From Verrucomicrobiia bacterium (GTDB lineage: Bacteria > Verrucomicrobiota > Verrucomicrobiia > Limisphaerales > UBA11358), in the NCBI GenBank assembly GCA_025451535.1, contig JANWKE010000163.1, positions 1-34,196 of the forward strand: a stretch of DNA of 34,196 nt, written 5' to 3'. The notes beneath the pieces were generated by a model, which was not told the DNA's origin, ran no database searches, and saw only the letters and a program-made list of their open reading frames with translations. The translations under genes and the position numbers were made by a program. Below, piece by piece: positions 17,719 to 25,264 of the stretch (its first letter is position 1; each line of letters opens with the position of its first letter).

Positions 17719-18584
17719 TCTCGTGCCAGGCGTTTCATCGCCCAATCCGCGGTCAGCGCAAATACCTGTTCTTTGTTTCGGTCCAAATGGCCGACATGGC
17801 CGTTGCCGGGAATGATATGCAGTTCCTTTTCACAGGTCAGGGCGTTGAGCAGCAAACGTCCGCTTTCCGGCGGGTCCAGTTTGTCATCTTCGCCCCACAA
17901 GACCAGGGTTGGCGCCTTGATCCGGGATACGCGTTTCAAGGTGTCCACGAAAAAGGCCTCGCCGCCGCCCGGGAACGGGAAATTCATGAATGCCGCCAGC
18001 GCGCGCGGGTCCGCTAAAAGTTCCCGCTGAACATTGGGGTCGGAGGCCAGATGGAATTCACCGGACATTTTCGCCAGAGGTACACGCCATTCGCGCCCCA
18101 TGCAAACCTTTTTGATTCGGCCCAGCAGCACGAGGAATTTCAGAAAGCAGGTAAGGGGCAGCGCCAGTGAATTGCGCACCGTGGCGTCGAGCGCCACCAG
18201 CACGTTGAGCCGGAAATCCAAAACGGCCGCTTCCAGGATCGCCGTTCCACCGGAAGACAAGCCGAATGCGCCAATGCGGTTCTTGTCAATTTCCGGGCGC
18301 GTGGCCAGAAAATCGATCGCCGACCGGATGTCGGAGACCCATTCGTTCATCCGGACGCAAAAACGTTCGCCCCCGCTCTCACCGTGACCGTGCATGTCCA
18401 TGACCAGGCTGGCCACGCCGCGGCCCGCGAGCACATTGCACATTTCAAAATAGTTTTCCTTAAATTCACCGGCGCCGTGGCAGATAATCAGCACGGGCGC
18501 TGGGCCGGCGGACGTGGGCGTAAACAGCGCGCCGGAGATGACGTCTCCCAGGGAACGAAAATTGATTGGTTTTGCTTCGATCAT
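17712..18584 (-). CDS. Alpha/beta hydrolase (serine esterase/peptidase-like)
   Basis: The 290-residue protein has the hydrolase core: oxyanion region ICHGAGEFKENY (34-45), MDMHGHGES after strand 4, nucleophile elbow GLSSGG with S110, acid in WGEDDKLD (230-237) and a histidine in GNGHVGHLD (261-268). There is no signal peptide. It starts with ATG at 18584 without a clear Shine-Dalgarno site. It leads the overlapping operon with the DUF2156 protein and the porin (7-base and 4-base overlaps), so the three are probably made together. The substrate is not predictable. A role on fatty-acid esters is possible given the neighbours but has no direct support. Confidence 0.85.
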   Translation of the reverse strand: MIEAKPINFRSLGDVISGALFTPTSAGPAPVLIICHGAGEFKENYFEMCNVLAGRGVASLVMDMHGHGESGGERFCVRMNEWVSDIRSAIDFLATRPEIDKNRIGAFGLSSGGTAILEAAVLDFRLNVLVALDATVRNSLALPLTCFLKFLVLLGRIKKVCMGREWRVPLAKMSGEFHLASDPNVQRELLADPRALAAFMNFPFPGGGEAFFVDTLKRVSRIKAPTLVLWGEDDKLDPPESGRLLLNALTCEKELHIIPGNGHVGHLDRNKEQVFALTADWAMKRLAREC

Positions 18585-18974
18585 ATATAGGAGAAGAAGC
18601 GCCTATGGTGCCAATTACGAATTCTGGATGATAAAAACAAACCGTCGATCCGCCGTCCCTGTCTTTTGGCAAATCGACGCTGACAGTCCAAAACTGGGAC
18701 AACGTTGCCCCCGCTCCCGCCAGTTCCGGGGTTTCGACTGGATCCCCGATAACCCTAATAACCTCCGTTGACGATGTCCGGCCAATACATGAGTTTCGAT
18801 GAATTTGCCTTAAGTTCCATTCATTCAAATTTCAGCGGTCGGCTGGCATCGTCGTTGCTTTGTTAAATTCCGTAGCCATGGGAAAAATCGAGTTAAAAAT
18901 GGCAATTCGTTCAGAAGGGACTCCGAAAGGCGTGCCGGGAAATGCCAATCCGCCGCAATGAGAAAGTTTGGGAT
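18585..18974. other. Gene-poor divergent region between two hydrolase genes
   Basis: About 390 bases separate the divergent starts. No frame here has family character; a 120-codon minus frame (18466-18828) runs into the hydrolase gene and is a shadow. A TTGACG at 18770-18775 has no good -10 partner at normal spacing. It presumably holds the two promoters, but I cannot place them. Confidence 0.5.
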
Positions 18975-19880
18975 ATGATGAAAACAATCGGCCTTGCCTG
19001 CAGCGCAACCGGGCAGTCTTCCTCCACCGGTGGCGCTGCCGTTGATAAAGCCAATTCCCTGGCCGGGCACAATGGGCATTTCAAATCAAATTTCGCCTCC
19101 GTCGGGGCGGACAAAATTCACTATGTCACCGCGGGCGCCGGCGATCACAGCATCGTTTTCGTCCATTGTTGGGCCGGCAATCTTGGCTTCTGGCGGGAAC
19201 AGGTCCCTGCGCTGGCCAACCGGGCGCGGCTGCTGCTCATTGACCTGCCCGGCCACGGTCAAAGCACCGGAAGGGACACCGGACACAGCATGGACGGTTT
19301 CGCGAATGCCGTTCTGTCCGTGATGCAAGCCGCCGGAGTGGATAAAGCGACGCTCGTCGGTCACAGCATGGGCGGCCCGGTCATCTACCGCGTTTACGAA
19401 CAGGCCCCGGAGAAAGTTTCCGCGCTGCTGGTGGTGGACGCCTTCCTGCGCCGGCCGAAAGTGCCGCCTGCCCAGGCCGAAGAATTCATCACCCCCTTCC
19501 GTACGCCGCATTATCGTGAGTTCACCCGTCAGTTTTTCGGCGCCATGTTTCCCGCTCCCGGCACCGAAGCCTTGCGCGAATGGGTCTTGTCCCAGATGGT
19601 CACCACGCCGCAGGACGTCATGCTCGGCGCGATGGAGGGAATGTTCAGTCCGGCTCAGCCCGATTGGACTTTGAAAAAGGTGGACGTGCCCCTGCTGGCC
19701 ATCAACTCCAAGGGCCAGATGTGGGACGCCGACGGCGAAAAATTCATCCAGTCGCTGTCGCCGCAAACCGAGTATCACGCCATGGCCGGCGTGGGTCACT
19801 GGCTCATGCTGGAGCGCCCTGCGGAGTTCAACGCCGTCCTCACGGGCATGCTCCGGAAATTCAATCTGATTGACAGGTAA
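18975..19880 (+). CDS. Alpha/beta hydrolase
   Basis: The protein has 301 residues from ATG 18975 (another ATG follows directly; an ATG at 18942 would add 11 residues). A degenerate leader of about 35 residues precedes the core, with a cysteine in GLACSATG that is not a good lipobox. The core shows HYVTAGAG, FVHCWAGNLGFW (oxyanion region with an unusual Cys after His), LIDLPGHGQS, the nucleophile elbow GHSMGG with S131, and the histidine in VGHWLMLERP near the end. This is the mainstream hydrolase group that includes esterases, haloperoxidases and dehalogenases. The substrate is unknown. It stands alone on this strand, convergent with the FadL-like gene 44 bases away. Confidence 0.85.
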   Translation: MMKTIGLACSATGQSSSTGGAAVDKANSLAGHNGHFKSNFASVGADKIHYVTAGAGDHSIVFVHCWAGNLGFWREQVPALANRARLLLIDLPGHGQSTGRDTGHSMDGFANAVLSVMQAAGVDKATLVGHSMGGPVIYRVYEQAPEKVSALLVVDAFLRRPKVPPAQAEEFITPFRTPHYREFTRQFFGAMFPAPGTEALREWVLSQMVTTPQDVMLGAMEGMFSPAQPDWTLKKVDVPLLAINSKGQMWDADGEKFIQSLSPQTEYHAMAGVGHWLMLERPAEFNAVLTGMLRKFNLIDR

Positions 19881-19924
19881 GCCGGCCCGCTGCCTTTTGC
19901 CGCGACGCCATCACGGCCTTTGGA

Positions 19925-21196
19925 TTAAAAGTGCATCCCGACCGTCACCAACACCGCATGGCTGATGAAATCATATTTGCCGTCGGCGGTCTGACTGTTA
20001 TTCACTCCGGATAATGACGAGGGGGTGCTTCCGGAAACTGTGTGTGCCGGGCCGTAGCCGAATTGGTAGGTGACGTCGAAATCGAATCGCCTGCCTTTGC
20101 GACCGGCCCCGATGCTGAAAAAATGCCGGGTCAAGTCTGCCGCCAACGGGGTGTAATAGGCATCCGGCACTGAGGTTTCGTTATAAACATAACCGGCGCT
20201 GACATGCCAGCCGTTGTCAAAATACCGCGTCACGCCCAGTTCGTATATCCAGCTTGATTGCCAGTCGAAGGTCAAGGATGGGTCTTGTGTTCCCCCAGGT
20301 GGAGGACTGCCTTGTTGGTAGATCGTTGTTGTTTCAAAGCTGCCCCAATCCGTGTAATCAGCATCAAATTCCAGGTTCCATTTTGGCGTGGGGCGATAAG
20401 AAACACCAACAACCGCCGTCAACGGAAACGTAAAATCCGCGTGGGCCGGGAGGGTGGTAAAAGGTATTCCCGCCGACAACTGTTCGAATTCGGTCTGGCC
20501 ATCCATAGTAAATGGTGTTGCGCTACGGAAGGTTGCGCCGAGGGAAATTTTTTCATGCGGTTGCCAGAGCACGCCCAAATTATAGCCTACGCTCCAGCCG
20601 TCACCTTTGAAGCGATAGAAGTTAGCAGGTTGTGGAGAAGTCCGAAGCCCTGATTCCATATCGATGTTTCCGTAATCCACCATGACACCTCCGCCGATGG
20701 ACAAGTTTGGCGCCAGCTTAAACGCAACAACGGGGTTAACTCTGAAATACTTGAGTGATCCCTCAGTGGCAAGAGTTCGAAACCCGGTATCCTGCGGCCA
20801 ATCGATGTTTCCGCCATACGGCGCATATACTCCCAGTCCCACACTGACCGGACTATTTTCAAACGAATGCGTGAGAAAAAGCTGCGGGATGAAATTGTAG
20901 TGCTTGCCGATGTTGTAGGTTGCCCCGGCATTCGGCGCCGTGTCGGGTGGTCGGAAGGTCGGATCGAGATAAATGCTGTAAAGTCCGCTTCGAAGCTGGC
21001 TGCCCTCAAGCTGGGTGATGCCGGCAGGATTGTAATAAATGGCAGATGCGTTGTCTGCCGTGGCAGCGAACGCCTCACCGCGAGCTGTCGCAAAGCCGTC
21101 CTGGCTTGCCAGCCGAAAACCGTTCGCTGAAGCGTCCGAGACCGAAAGACTCATCAGGATGATCGCAAGAAGCCTTGATGTGTTGTGTCGGTTCAT
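19925..21196 (-). CDS. FadL/OmpP1-family outer-membrane hydrophobic-compound channel
   Basis: The 423-residue protein has a signal peptide (MNRHNTSRLLAIILM, cut after DASA). The mature N-terminus NGFRLASQD and the NPAG motif in SAIYYNPAGITQLEG are diagnostic of FadL, which moves long-chain fatty acids and other hydrophobic molecules across the outer membrane through an N-terminal hatch. The rest alternates as a barrel (GLGVYAPYGG, VGVSYRPTPKWNLEFDADYTDW, FDVTYQFGYG) and ends in VGMHF, an outer-membrane terminal phenylalanine. It starts with ATG at 21196 with only a weak ribosome site. It is divergent from the SGNH gene. The ligand could be fatty acids, aromatics or the methyl-ester signal proposed for the nearby locus; the last is speculation. 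Confidence 0.9.
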   Translation of the reverse strand: MNRHNTSRLLAIILMSLSVSDASANGFRLASQDGFATARGEAFAATADNASAIYYNPAGITQLEGSQLRSGLYSIYLDPTFRPPDTAPNAGATYNIGKHYNFIPQLFLTHSFENSPVSVGLGVYAPYGGNIDWPQDTGFRTLATEGSLKYFRVNPVVAFKLAPNLSIGGGVMVDYGNIDMESGLRTSPQPANFYRFKGDGWSVGYNLGVLWQPHEKISLGATFRSATPFTMDGQTEFEQLSAGIPFTTLPAHADFTFPLTAVVGVSYRPTPKWNLEFDADYTDWGSFETTTIYQQGSPPPGGTQDPSLTFDWQSSWIYELGVTRYFDNGWHVSAGYVYNETSVPDAYYTPLAADLTRHFFSIGAGRKGRRFDFDVTYQFGYGPAHTVSGSTPSSLSGVNNSQTADGKYDFISHAVLVTVGMHF

Positions 21197-21370
21197 TTTA
21201 CCGGTTATTGGTTCAACAACTGGACGGACACCTAAAGGGCGCGTGGGTGATGCCCTTGACCAAACAGGTTATCTGCCGTTTTACGTCACGCCAGCAAATT
21301 CCCGGAACCAGCCTCGTTAATAGCACTCCCGTCTTTACATTGGTCTGGCTTGGGGCAGACTCGGGAAAAT

Positions 21371-22543
21371 GTGAAAAGCTTCATTCGATTCACATGGTGT
21401 CTGTTGTTGTTCGGAATTGTCGTTCTTCCCACCCGAGCTTCGTTCTCGTCACTCTACATTTTTGGAGATGGCGTTTCCACTACCACAAATAATCTGGTAG
21501 CTGGCCAATCACCTTATTATGGCCTACGCCGTTCCAATGGCCGGGTTTGGGTTGAAGTGCTGGCGCAGCAATTGAATCTGACCAATAATTTCTGGTATTC
21601 CAACAACATCGCAAACCATCTGTCGTACACCAACCTGTCAGCTTCCAGTACCAACTGGTCTTACTCTAGTAACAATTGGTCCTATTATGGAGACGACAGC
21701 ACGAATCAAAACATGAATCTGGTGGCGAATGTCAATGCCTTCATCGCGCCGCCAGATGCCTCAAACGCCCTGTTCATCGTTTGGGTCAATGACGCCAATT
21801 TTGTTGATTATATGGGCTCCATTTACCCTTCGACGAATATAGTCACATGGACCAATGCCATCAACCAGTCGCTATCCAACCAATGGCAGGCTGTCACAAA
21901 TTTGTATTTTGCCAAAGGGGCTCGCATTCTGGTTATGCCGAACGCCGTTGATATTACCGAGATTCCACAGTACAATGCTAACCCTGCAGCTGTTAAAAGT
22001 TTCGTCCGCCAAAGAATCATTGATTTCAATGTCGAGTTCACCGCCATGTTGAGCAATGCCATGGACACATGCCCCGGCTTACGAATTTATGAGCCGGACT
22101 TTTTTGCGAAGCTCGATGACGTTTTGACCAACGCCGCTGCCTACGGAGTTACCAATGTACTTTCCGGTGGACACACTACTGACGCGGTGGAAAACCTGAC
22201 GAACCCATCCCTGAATGGTCCGGGCGCAAATTACATCTTTTGGGATGCGACTGACCCGACGGCAAAGGTCCATGCGATCATGGCGGGTGTCGCCAGGCAG
22301 CTCATCGCTCCGGTGGAAATCGACGAAATCACATCACAGAATGGCACCAATCAGTTGGAACTGGCCAACGTGCCGGTCGGCTTGAATGGCATTGTGCTGG
22401 GCAGTTCGAATCTGGCACTGACGAATTGGACAACGGTGATGAGTTTCAACAGCACCAACACCGTCCAACCGGTTTTCGTCCCGATGTCCGGCCCCGTGCA
22501 ATTTTACCGGCTGAATTTTCCGTTCACCTGGACCTGGCCGTAA
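21371..22543 (+). CDS. Secreted SGNH/GDSL-like protein, catalytic residues apparently lost
   Basis: The protein has 390 residues from GTG 21371, which has GGGA a few bases upstream and begins a good signal peptide (MKSFIRFTWC, cut after PTRA). A TTG at 21350 would spoil it. The order of blocks fits plant-type GDSL esterases: YIFGDGVS (30-36) for block I, FIVWVNDANF for block III, and FWDATDPTAKVH (about 290-301) for block V. In block I the nucleophile position reads Gly (GDG, not GDS), and in block V the usual His of WDxxHPT reads Asp (D295). The next Ser (36) and His (301) might substitute, or the protein may bind rather than cut. The C-terminal 75 or so residues, ending FYRLNFPF, look like an appended beta-sandwich tail. 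It is asparagine- and threonine-rich between blocks. Confidence 0.75.
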   Translation: MKSFIRFTWCLLLFGIVVLPTRASFSSLYIFGDGVSTTTNNLVAGQSPYYGLRRSNGRVWVEVLAQQLNLTNNFWYSNNIANHLSYTNLSASSTNWSYSSNNWSYYGDDSTNQNMNLVANVNAFIAPPDASNALFIVWVNDANFVDYMGSIYPSTNIVTWTNAINQSLSNQWQAVTNLYFAKGARILVMPNAVDITEIPQYNANPAAVKSFVRQRIIDFNVEFTAMLSNAMDTCPGLRIYEPDFFAKLDDVLTNAAAYGVTNVLSGGHTTDAVENLTNPSLNGPGANYIFWDATDPTAKVHAIMAGVARQLIAPVEIDEITSQNGTNQLELANVPVGLNGIVLGSSNLALTNWTTVMSFNSTNTVQPVFVPMSGPVQFYRLNFPFTWTWP

Positions 22544-22569
22544 GCGGGGAATGCTGAACGCAGAATGAA

Positions 22570-22627
22570 GAATGCAGAAACAGGAATTCTGGTCATTCCG
22601 CCTTCTGCATTCTGACTTCTGCATTCT
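22570..22627. repeat. Palindromic repeat with three copies of a 10-base unit
   Basis: GAATGCAGAA at 22570-22579 is matched by its reverse complement TTCTGCATTC at 22603-22612 and again at 22618-22627. It can fold as a stem-loop between the convergent SGNH and DAHP synthase genes and may act as a two-way terminator, though no clean T-run is present. It reaches into the DAHP synthase reading frame. Confidence 0.7.
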
Positions 22628-23678
22628 CCGGCAGTTTCCCCAGCATCTCGTAACCCCAGCGCAGCATGCGTTCGGTGGTTTCCCAGCCGATGCACGAGTC
22701 GGTGAGCGACACGCCGTAACGCAGGTCCTTCAGGTTTTTCGGGATGGGCTGGTTCCCTTCGTGCAGGTGGCTTTCGACCATCAGGCCGATGAGCGCGCGC
22801 GTGCCTTCGACGCGTTGCTGGATGACGCTGCGCCACACGTCCTCCTGTTTCGCGAATTGTTTGCCGGAGTTCGCGTGGCTGCAATCCACCATCAGTACCG
22901 GCGGCAGCTTTTCCGCCTTCAATATCTCTTCCGCCGCGCGGATGCTGGCTGCGTCGTAATTGGTCTGGCTCCGTCCCCCGCGCAGGACGATGTGAGCGTG
23001 CGGATTGCCGGTCGTGCGCACAATGCTCGTCACACCATCCTCGCTGATGCCCAGAAAACTGTGCGGGTGCCGGGTCGCCCCCATCGCGTCAATCGCCGAT
23101 TGCAGGCTGCCGTCGGTATTGTTCTTCAAACCGATGGGCATGGACAGGCCGCTGGCCATCTCGCGGTGCGTCTGCGATTCCGTCGTGCGCGCGCCAATCG
23201 CCGCCCACGTCACCAGGTCCGCCGTGTATTGCGGCACGATCGGGTCGAGAAATTCCGTCGCCGTCGGCAGACCCAGGCCGGTGATTTCCAGCAACAGTTT
23301 CCGCGCGATTTTCAGACCGGTTTCAATGTCCTGCGACCCATCCAGGTGCGGATCATTGATCAATCCTTTCCAGCCGATGGTGGTGCGCGGTTTCTCAAAA
23401 TAGACGCGCATGACGATTTCCAGGCGGCCGGCCAGTTCCTGGCGCAACGCATTGAGCCGCGTCGCGTACTCCAGCGCGCCCTTTTCGTCGTGGATGGAGC
23501 ATGGCCCGATGACGACCAGCAGGCGCGGGTCTTCCTGCCGCAGGATGCGGATGATCCGCTCGCGGCTGCGCGCCACCGTGGCGTTCGCGGCGTCGGGCGT
23601 CGGCAACTGCGCCTTTAATTCCCGCGGCGTCAGCAGCCGGACGATTTCTTTAACGTGTAAATCCTGCGTCCGATACAT
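22593..23678 (-). CDS. aroG: 3-deoxy-7-phosphoheptulonate (DAHP) synthase, class I
   Basis: The 361-residue enzyme condenses phosphoenolpyruvate and erythrose 4-phosphate, the first step of the shikimate pathway, in the cytoplasm. It has the class I (AroF/G/H) signatures: VVIGPCSIHD with metal-binding C60, VYFEKPRTTIGWKGL (93-106), GARTTESQTHREMASGLS, VLRGGR and DCSHANSGK. Length and start match the family. The aroF, aroG and aroH forms cannot be told apart here. The last 11 or so residues (ENAEVRMQKAE) are encoded by the palindromic repeat and are probably not original. The start ATG at 23678 has a TATACT 7 bases upstream. The gene is alone on its strand, with the insertion sequence 90 bases upstream of its start. 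Confidence 0.95.
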   Translation of the reverse strand: MYRTQDLHVKEIVRLLTPRELKAQLPTPDAANATVARSRERIIRILRQEDPRLLVVIGPCSIHDEKGALEYATRLNALRQELAGRLEIVMRVYFEKPRTTIGWKGLINDPHLDGSQDIETGLKIARKLLLEITGLGLPTATEFLDPIVPQYTADLVTWAAIGARTTESQTHREMASGLSMPIGLKNNTDGSLQSAIDAMGATRHPHSFLGISEDGVTSIVRTTGNPHAHIVLRGGRSQTNYDAASIRAAEEILKAEKLPPVLMVDCSHANSGKQFAKQEDVWRSVIQQRVEGTRALIGLMVESHLHEGNQPIPKNLKDLRYGVSLTDSCIGWETTERMLRWGYEMLGKLPENAEVRMQKAE

Positions 23679-23685
23679 GCGAACG

Positions 23686-23691
23686 AGTATA
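23686..23691 (-). promoter_or_regulatory. -10 element candidate of the DAHP synthase gene
   Basis: On the minus strand TATACT (5 of 6 to consensus) ends 7 bases before the ATG. That places transcription start at the start codon, so the message may be leaderless. The -35 region (TTTCCG-like) is poor. Confidence 0.4.
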
Positions 23692-23767
23692 CCACGTTTT
23701 CAGGTGGCGGAAAGCTGAAAGCAGGGTTGTGGATCAGTCTGCCTTTCCGGTGGGGCGAGCGTCCGGT

Positions 23768-23815
23768 ATATTCTCACCACATAGGTAACACTTTGTTCTC
23801 AGGAGATGGGTGACA
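23768..23815. repeat. Left terminal region of the insertion sequence, two units
   Basis: An outer unit (23768-23790) and an inner unit (23791-23815) both match, inverted, the two 24-base units of the right end. The inner unit ends in ATGGGTGACA (23806-23815), which is also the transposase start codon, so a transposase-binding site probably overlaps the start of translation. Confidence 0.7.
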
Positions 23816-25014
23816 GATTTCCAAGGCATATGCCTTGGAAGGCTAGAGACCAACAGGAACAGCGCTACGAGCTGATTCGATCAATGATGAGACGGGAACA
23901 AACGGTAAAGGAGCTGAGTTGCCGTTTTAAGGTTTCCCGCAAGACGGCGTATAAATGGCTTGGGCGGTATCGAGCGGGACGATTAAGGGGATTGGCGGAC
24001 CGGTCCCGTCGGCCTGGGCGTTTGGCCGGACGGACCAGCGGGTTATGGTTGAGCCGGTTGCGGCAGTTGCGCCGACGGCGGCCGACATGGGGGGCGCGCA
24101 AGCTGCGACATGTTCTTGGGGAACGATATGGTACGGCAGGCTTGCCGGCGGTAGTAACGTGGAGCCGGTGGCTGAAGCGATGGGGTCTGGTGGCTCGCCG
24201 GCGCCGATATCGGAGGGGGCCGGTGGTATTAGGCCAGGGATTGAGACCGGCGGTGCGGAACAATGAAGTTTGGACGGTAGACTTTAAGGGGTGGTACCGG
24301 ACGGGCGACGGGCAGCGAGTCGATCCGCTAACAGTACGGGATTTATACAGCCGCTACGGTTTGGGGATTCGATTACTAACCAGCCAGAGTGTCAGGGAGG
24401 TGCAGCGAGCCTTTTGCAAAATCTTCAGGCAATTCGGGCTGCCCGAGCGGATCCGCAGTGATAATGGAACGCCCTTTGGTGGCGGTGGACCGACGGGACT
24501 GACACGGTTGAGCGCCTGGTGGGTGAAGCTGGGGATCGCAGTGGAGTTTATCCGACCGGGGTGTCCCTATGAAAACGGAGCCCATGAACAGTTTCATCGT
24601 GTGTACCAAGCCGAAGTGGTGCCACAGCCGGCCCGAGGACGGCGTGGGCAGCAACAGCGGAGTGATCGTTGGTTGCGATTTTATAATGAGGAGCGGCCGC
24701 ATGAAGGGTTAGGGATGAAAGTACCCAAGGTAATTTATGATCCGAGCCAGCGGCGGTTGCCGCCGCAGCTAAAGCCATGGACGTATGCCCAAGGGTGGAA
24801 TCGGCGGTGGGTCAAGGGTAGTGGAGAGATTTGTTGGCATGGGCAAAGGCGCTTCATTGGAGAGGCATTCGCGAATGACTACGTTGGATTGAAGCCGAGG
24901 GGGACAGGTCGCTGGGAGGTCTATTTTGGGCCAAAATTGATTGGCGAGTTGCTGGAAAATGACTCAGCTAACATCCGTCTGGCCCGTTACCGGAGATCGG
25001 CGCCAGCCCGATGA
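23806..25014 (+). CDS. IS481-like DDE transposase
   Basis: The 402-residue protein has an N-terminal helix-turn-helix (about 18-65: VKELSCRFKVSRKTAYKWLGRY), an arginine-rich linker (65-150) and an rve-type catalytic domain with D159 (VWTVDFKGWYR), D219 (RIRSDNGTPFG) and E261 (ENGAHEQFHR). The D-to-E spacing of 41 residues and the terminal RPHEGLGMKVP segment fit IS481. A C-terminal region of about 100 residues with WHGQRRFIGEAF is also usual. All three catalytic residues are present, so it may be active. ATG 23806 follows AGGAG (23801-23805) with no spacer, too close to serve as a ribosome site, so ATG 23833 is a possible alternative. The frame is intact. Confidence 0.88.
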   Translation: MGDRFPRHMPWKARDQQEQRYELIRSMMRREQTVKELSCRFKVSRKTAYKWLGRYRAGRLRGLADRSRRPGRLAGRTSGLWLSRLRQLRRRRPTWGARKLRHVLGERYGTAGLPAVVTWSRWLKRWGLVARRRRYRRGPVVLGQGLRPAVRNNEVWTVDFKGWYRTGDGQRVDPLTVRDLYSRYGLGIRLLTSQSVREVQRAFCKIFRQFGLPERIRSDNGTPFGGGGPTGLTRLSAWWVKLGIAVEFIRPGCPYENGAHEQFHRVYQAEVVPQPARGRRGQQQRSDRWLRFYNEERPHEGLGMKVPKVIYDPSQRRLPPQLKPWTYAQGWNRRWVKGSGEICWHGQRRFIGEAFANDYVGLKPRGTGRWEVYFGPKLIGELLENDSANIRLARYRRSAPAR

Positions 25015-25061
25015 GTGGCCTCATTACGGCTCGCTACGCTCGCCTTCATGAGGCCACTCAT
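25011..25061 (+). terminator. Long perfect hairpin over the transposase stop codon
   Basis: ATGAGTGGCCTCAT (25011-25024) and its exact inverse at 25048-25061 form a 14-base-pair stem with a 23-base loop. The transposase stop TGA (25012-25014) is inside the left arm. There is no T-run, so it may block transcripts from outside or stabilise the message rather than act as a classical terminator. Confidence 0.55.
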
Positions 25062-25071
25062 ATGTCAAAAG

Positions 25072-25119
25072 TGTCACCCATGTGGTGATAACGTTTGTCA
25101 CCTATGTGGTGAGAACATT
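25072..25119. repeat. Right terminal region of the insertion sequence, tandem 24-base units
   Basis: Units 25072-25095 and 25096-25119 agree at 21 of 24 positions, each beginning TGTCAC and containing ATGTGGTGA. They are inverted relative to the left-end pair and are the likely transposase-binding sites. Confidence 0.75.
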
Positions 25120-25209
25120 CCGTCCTCGCGAGTCGGACTTTGCGTAAAGCAAGCGGCGGCTGGTCAGTAGCCTCGCCCCTCCATCACAATTCCCCGAAAA
25201 CAACTGCGA

Positions 25210-25238
25210 TTGGACACGGCGCGGTTTTTGTGTATTTT
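25210..25238 (+). promoter_or_regulatory. Sigma-70-type promoter candidate for the conserved gene at 25265
   Basis: TTGGAC (25210-25215) and TATTTT (25233-25238) are exactly 17 bases apart. The start of transcription would fall near 25245, giving a short leader of about 20 bases before the ATG at 25265. Confidence 0.5.
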
Positions 25239-25264
25239 GCGTGCGAAGGGGTCGAAGCCCGATG

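Larger units (their letters stand above)
23769..25117 (+). mobile_element. IS481-like insertion sequence, apparently complete
   Basis: The element is about 1.35 kb with one intact transposase gene between inverted ends. The left outer end TTCTCACCACATAGGT (23771-23786) is a perfect inverse of 25100-25115. The outermost right end reads TGTTCTCACC inward and the left TATTCTCACC, close to the TGT start usual for IS481. No target duplication is certain: CGTCC occurs at 23760-23764 and 25121-25125 but does not fit the exact ends. It lies between DAHP synthase and the unknown conserved gene and interrupts no visible gene. Confidence 0.85.

Noticed and set aside
22572-23618. 348-codon plus-strand frame
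   Set aside because: It is antisense to DAHP synthase, which has all catalytic motifs.
23760-25125. CGTCC as target-site duplication of the insertion sequence
   Set aside because: The matches are only five bases and do not abut the inverted ends, so chance is as likely.
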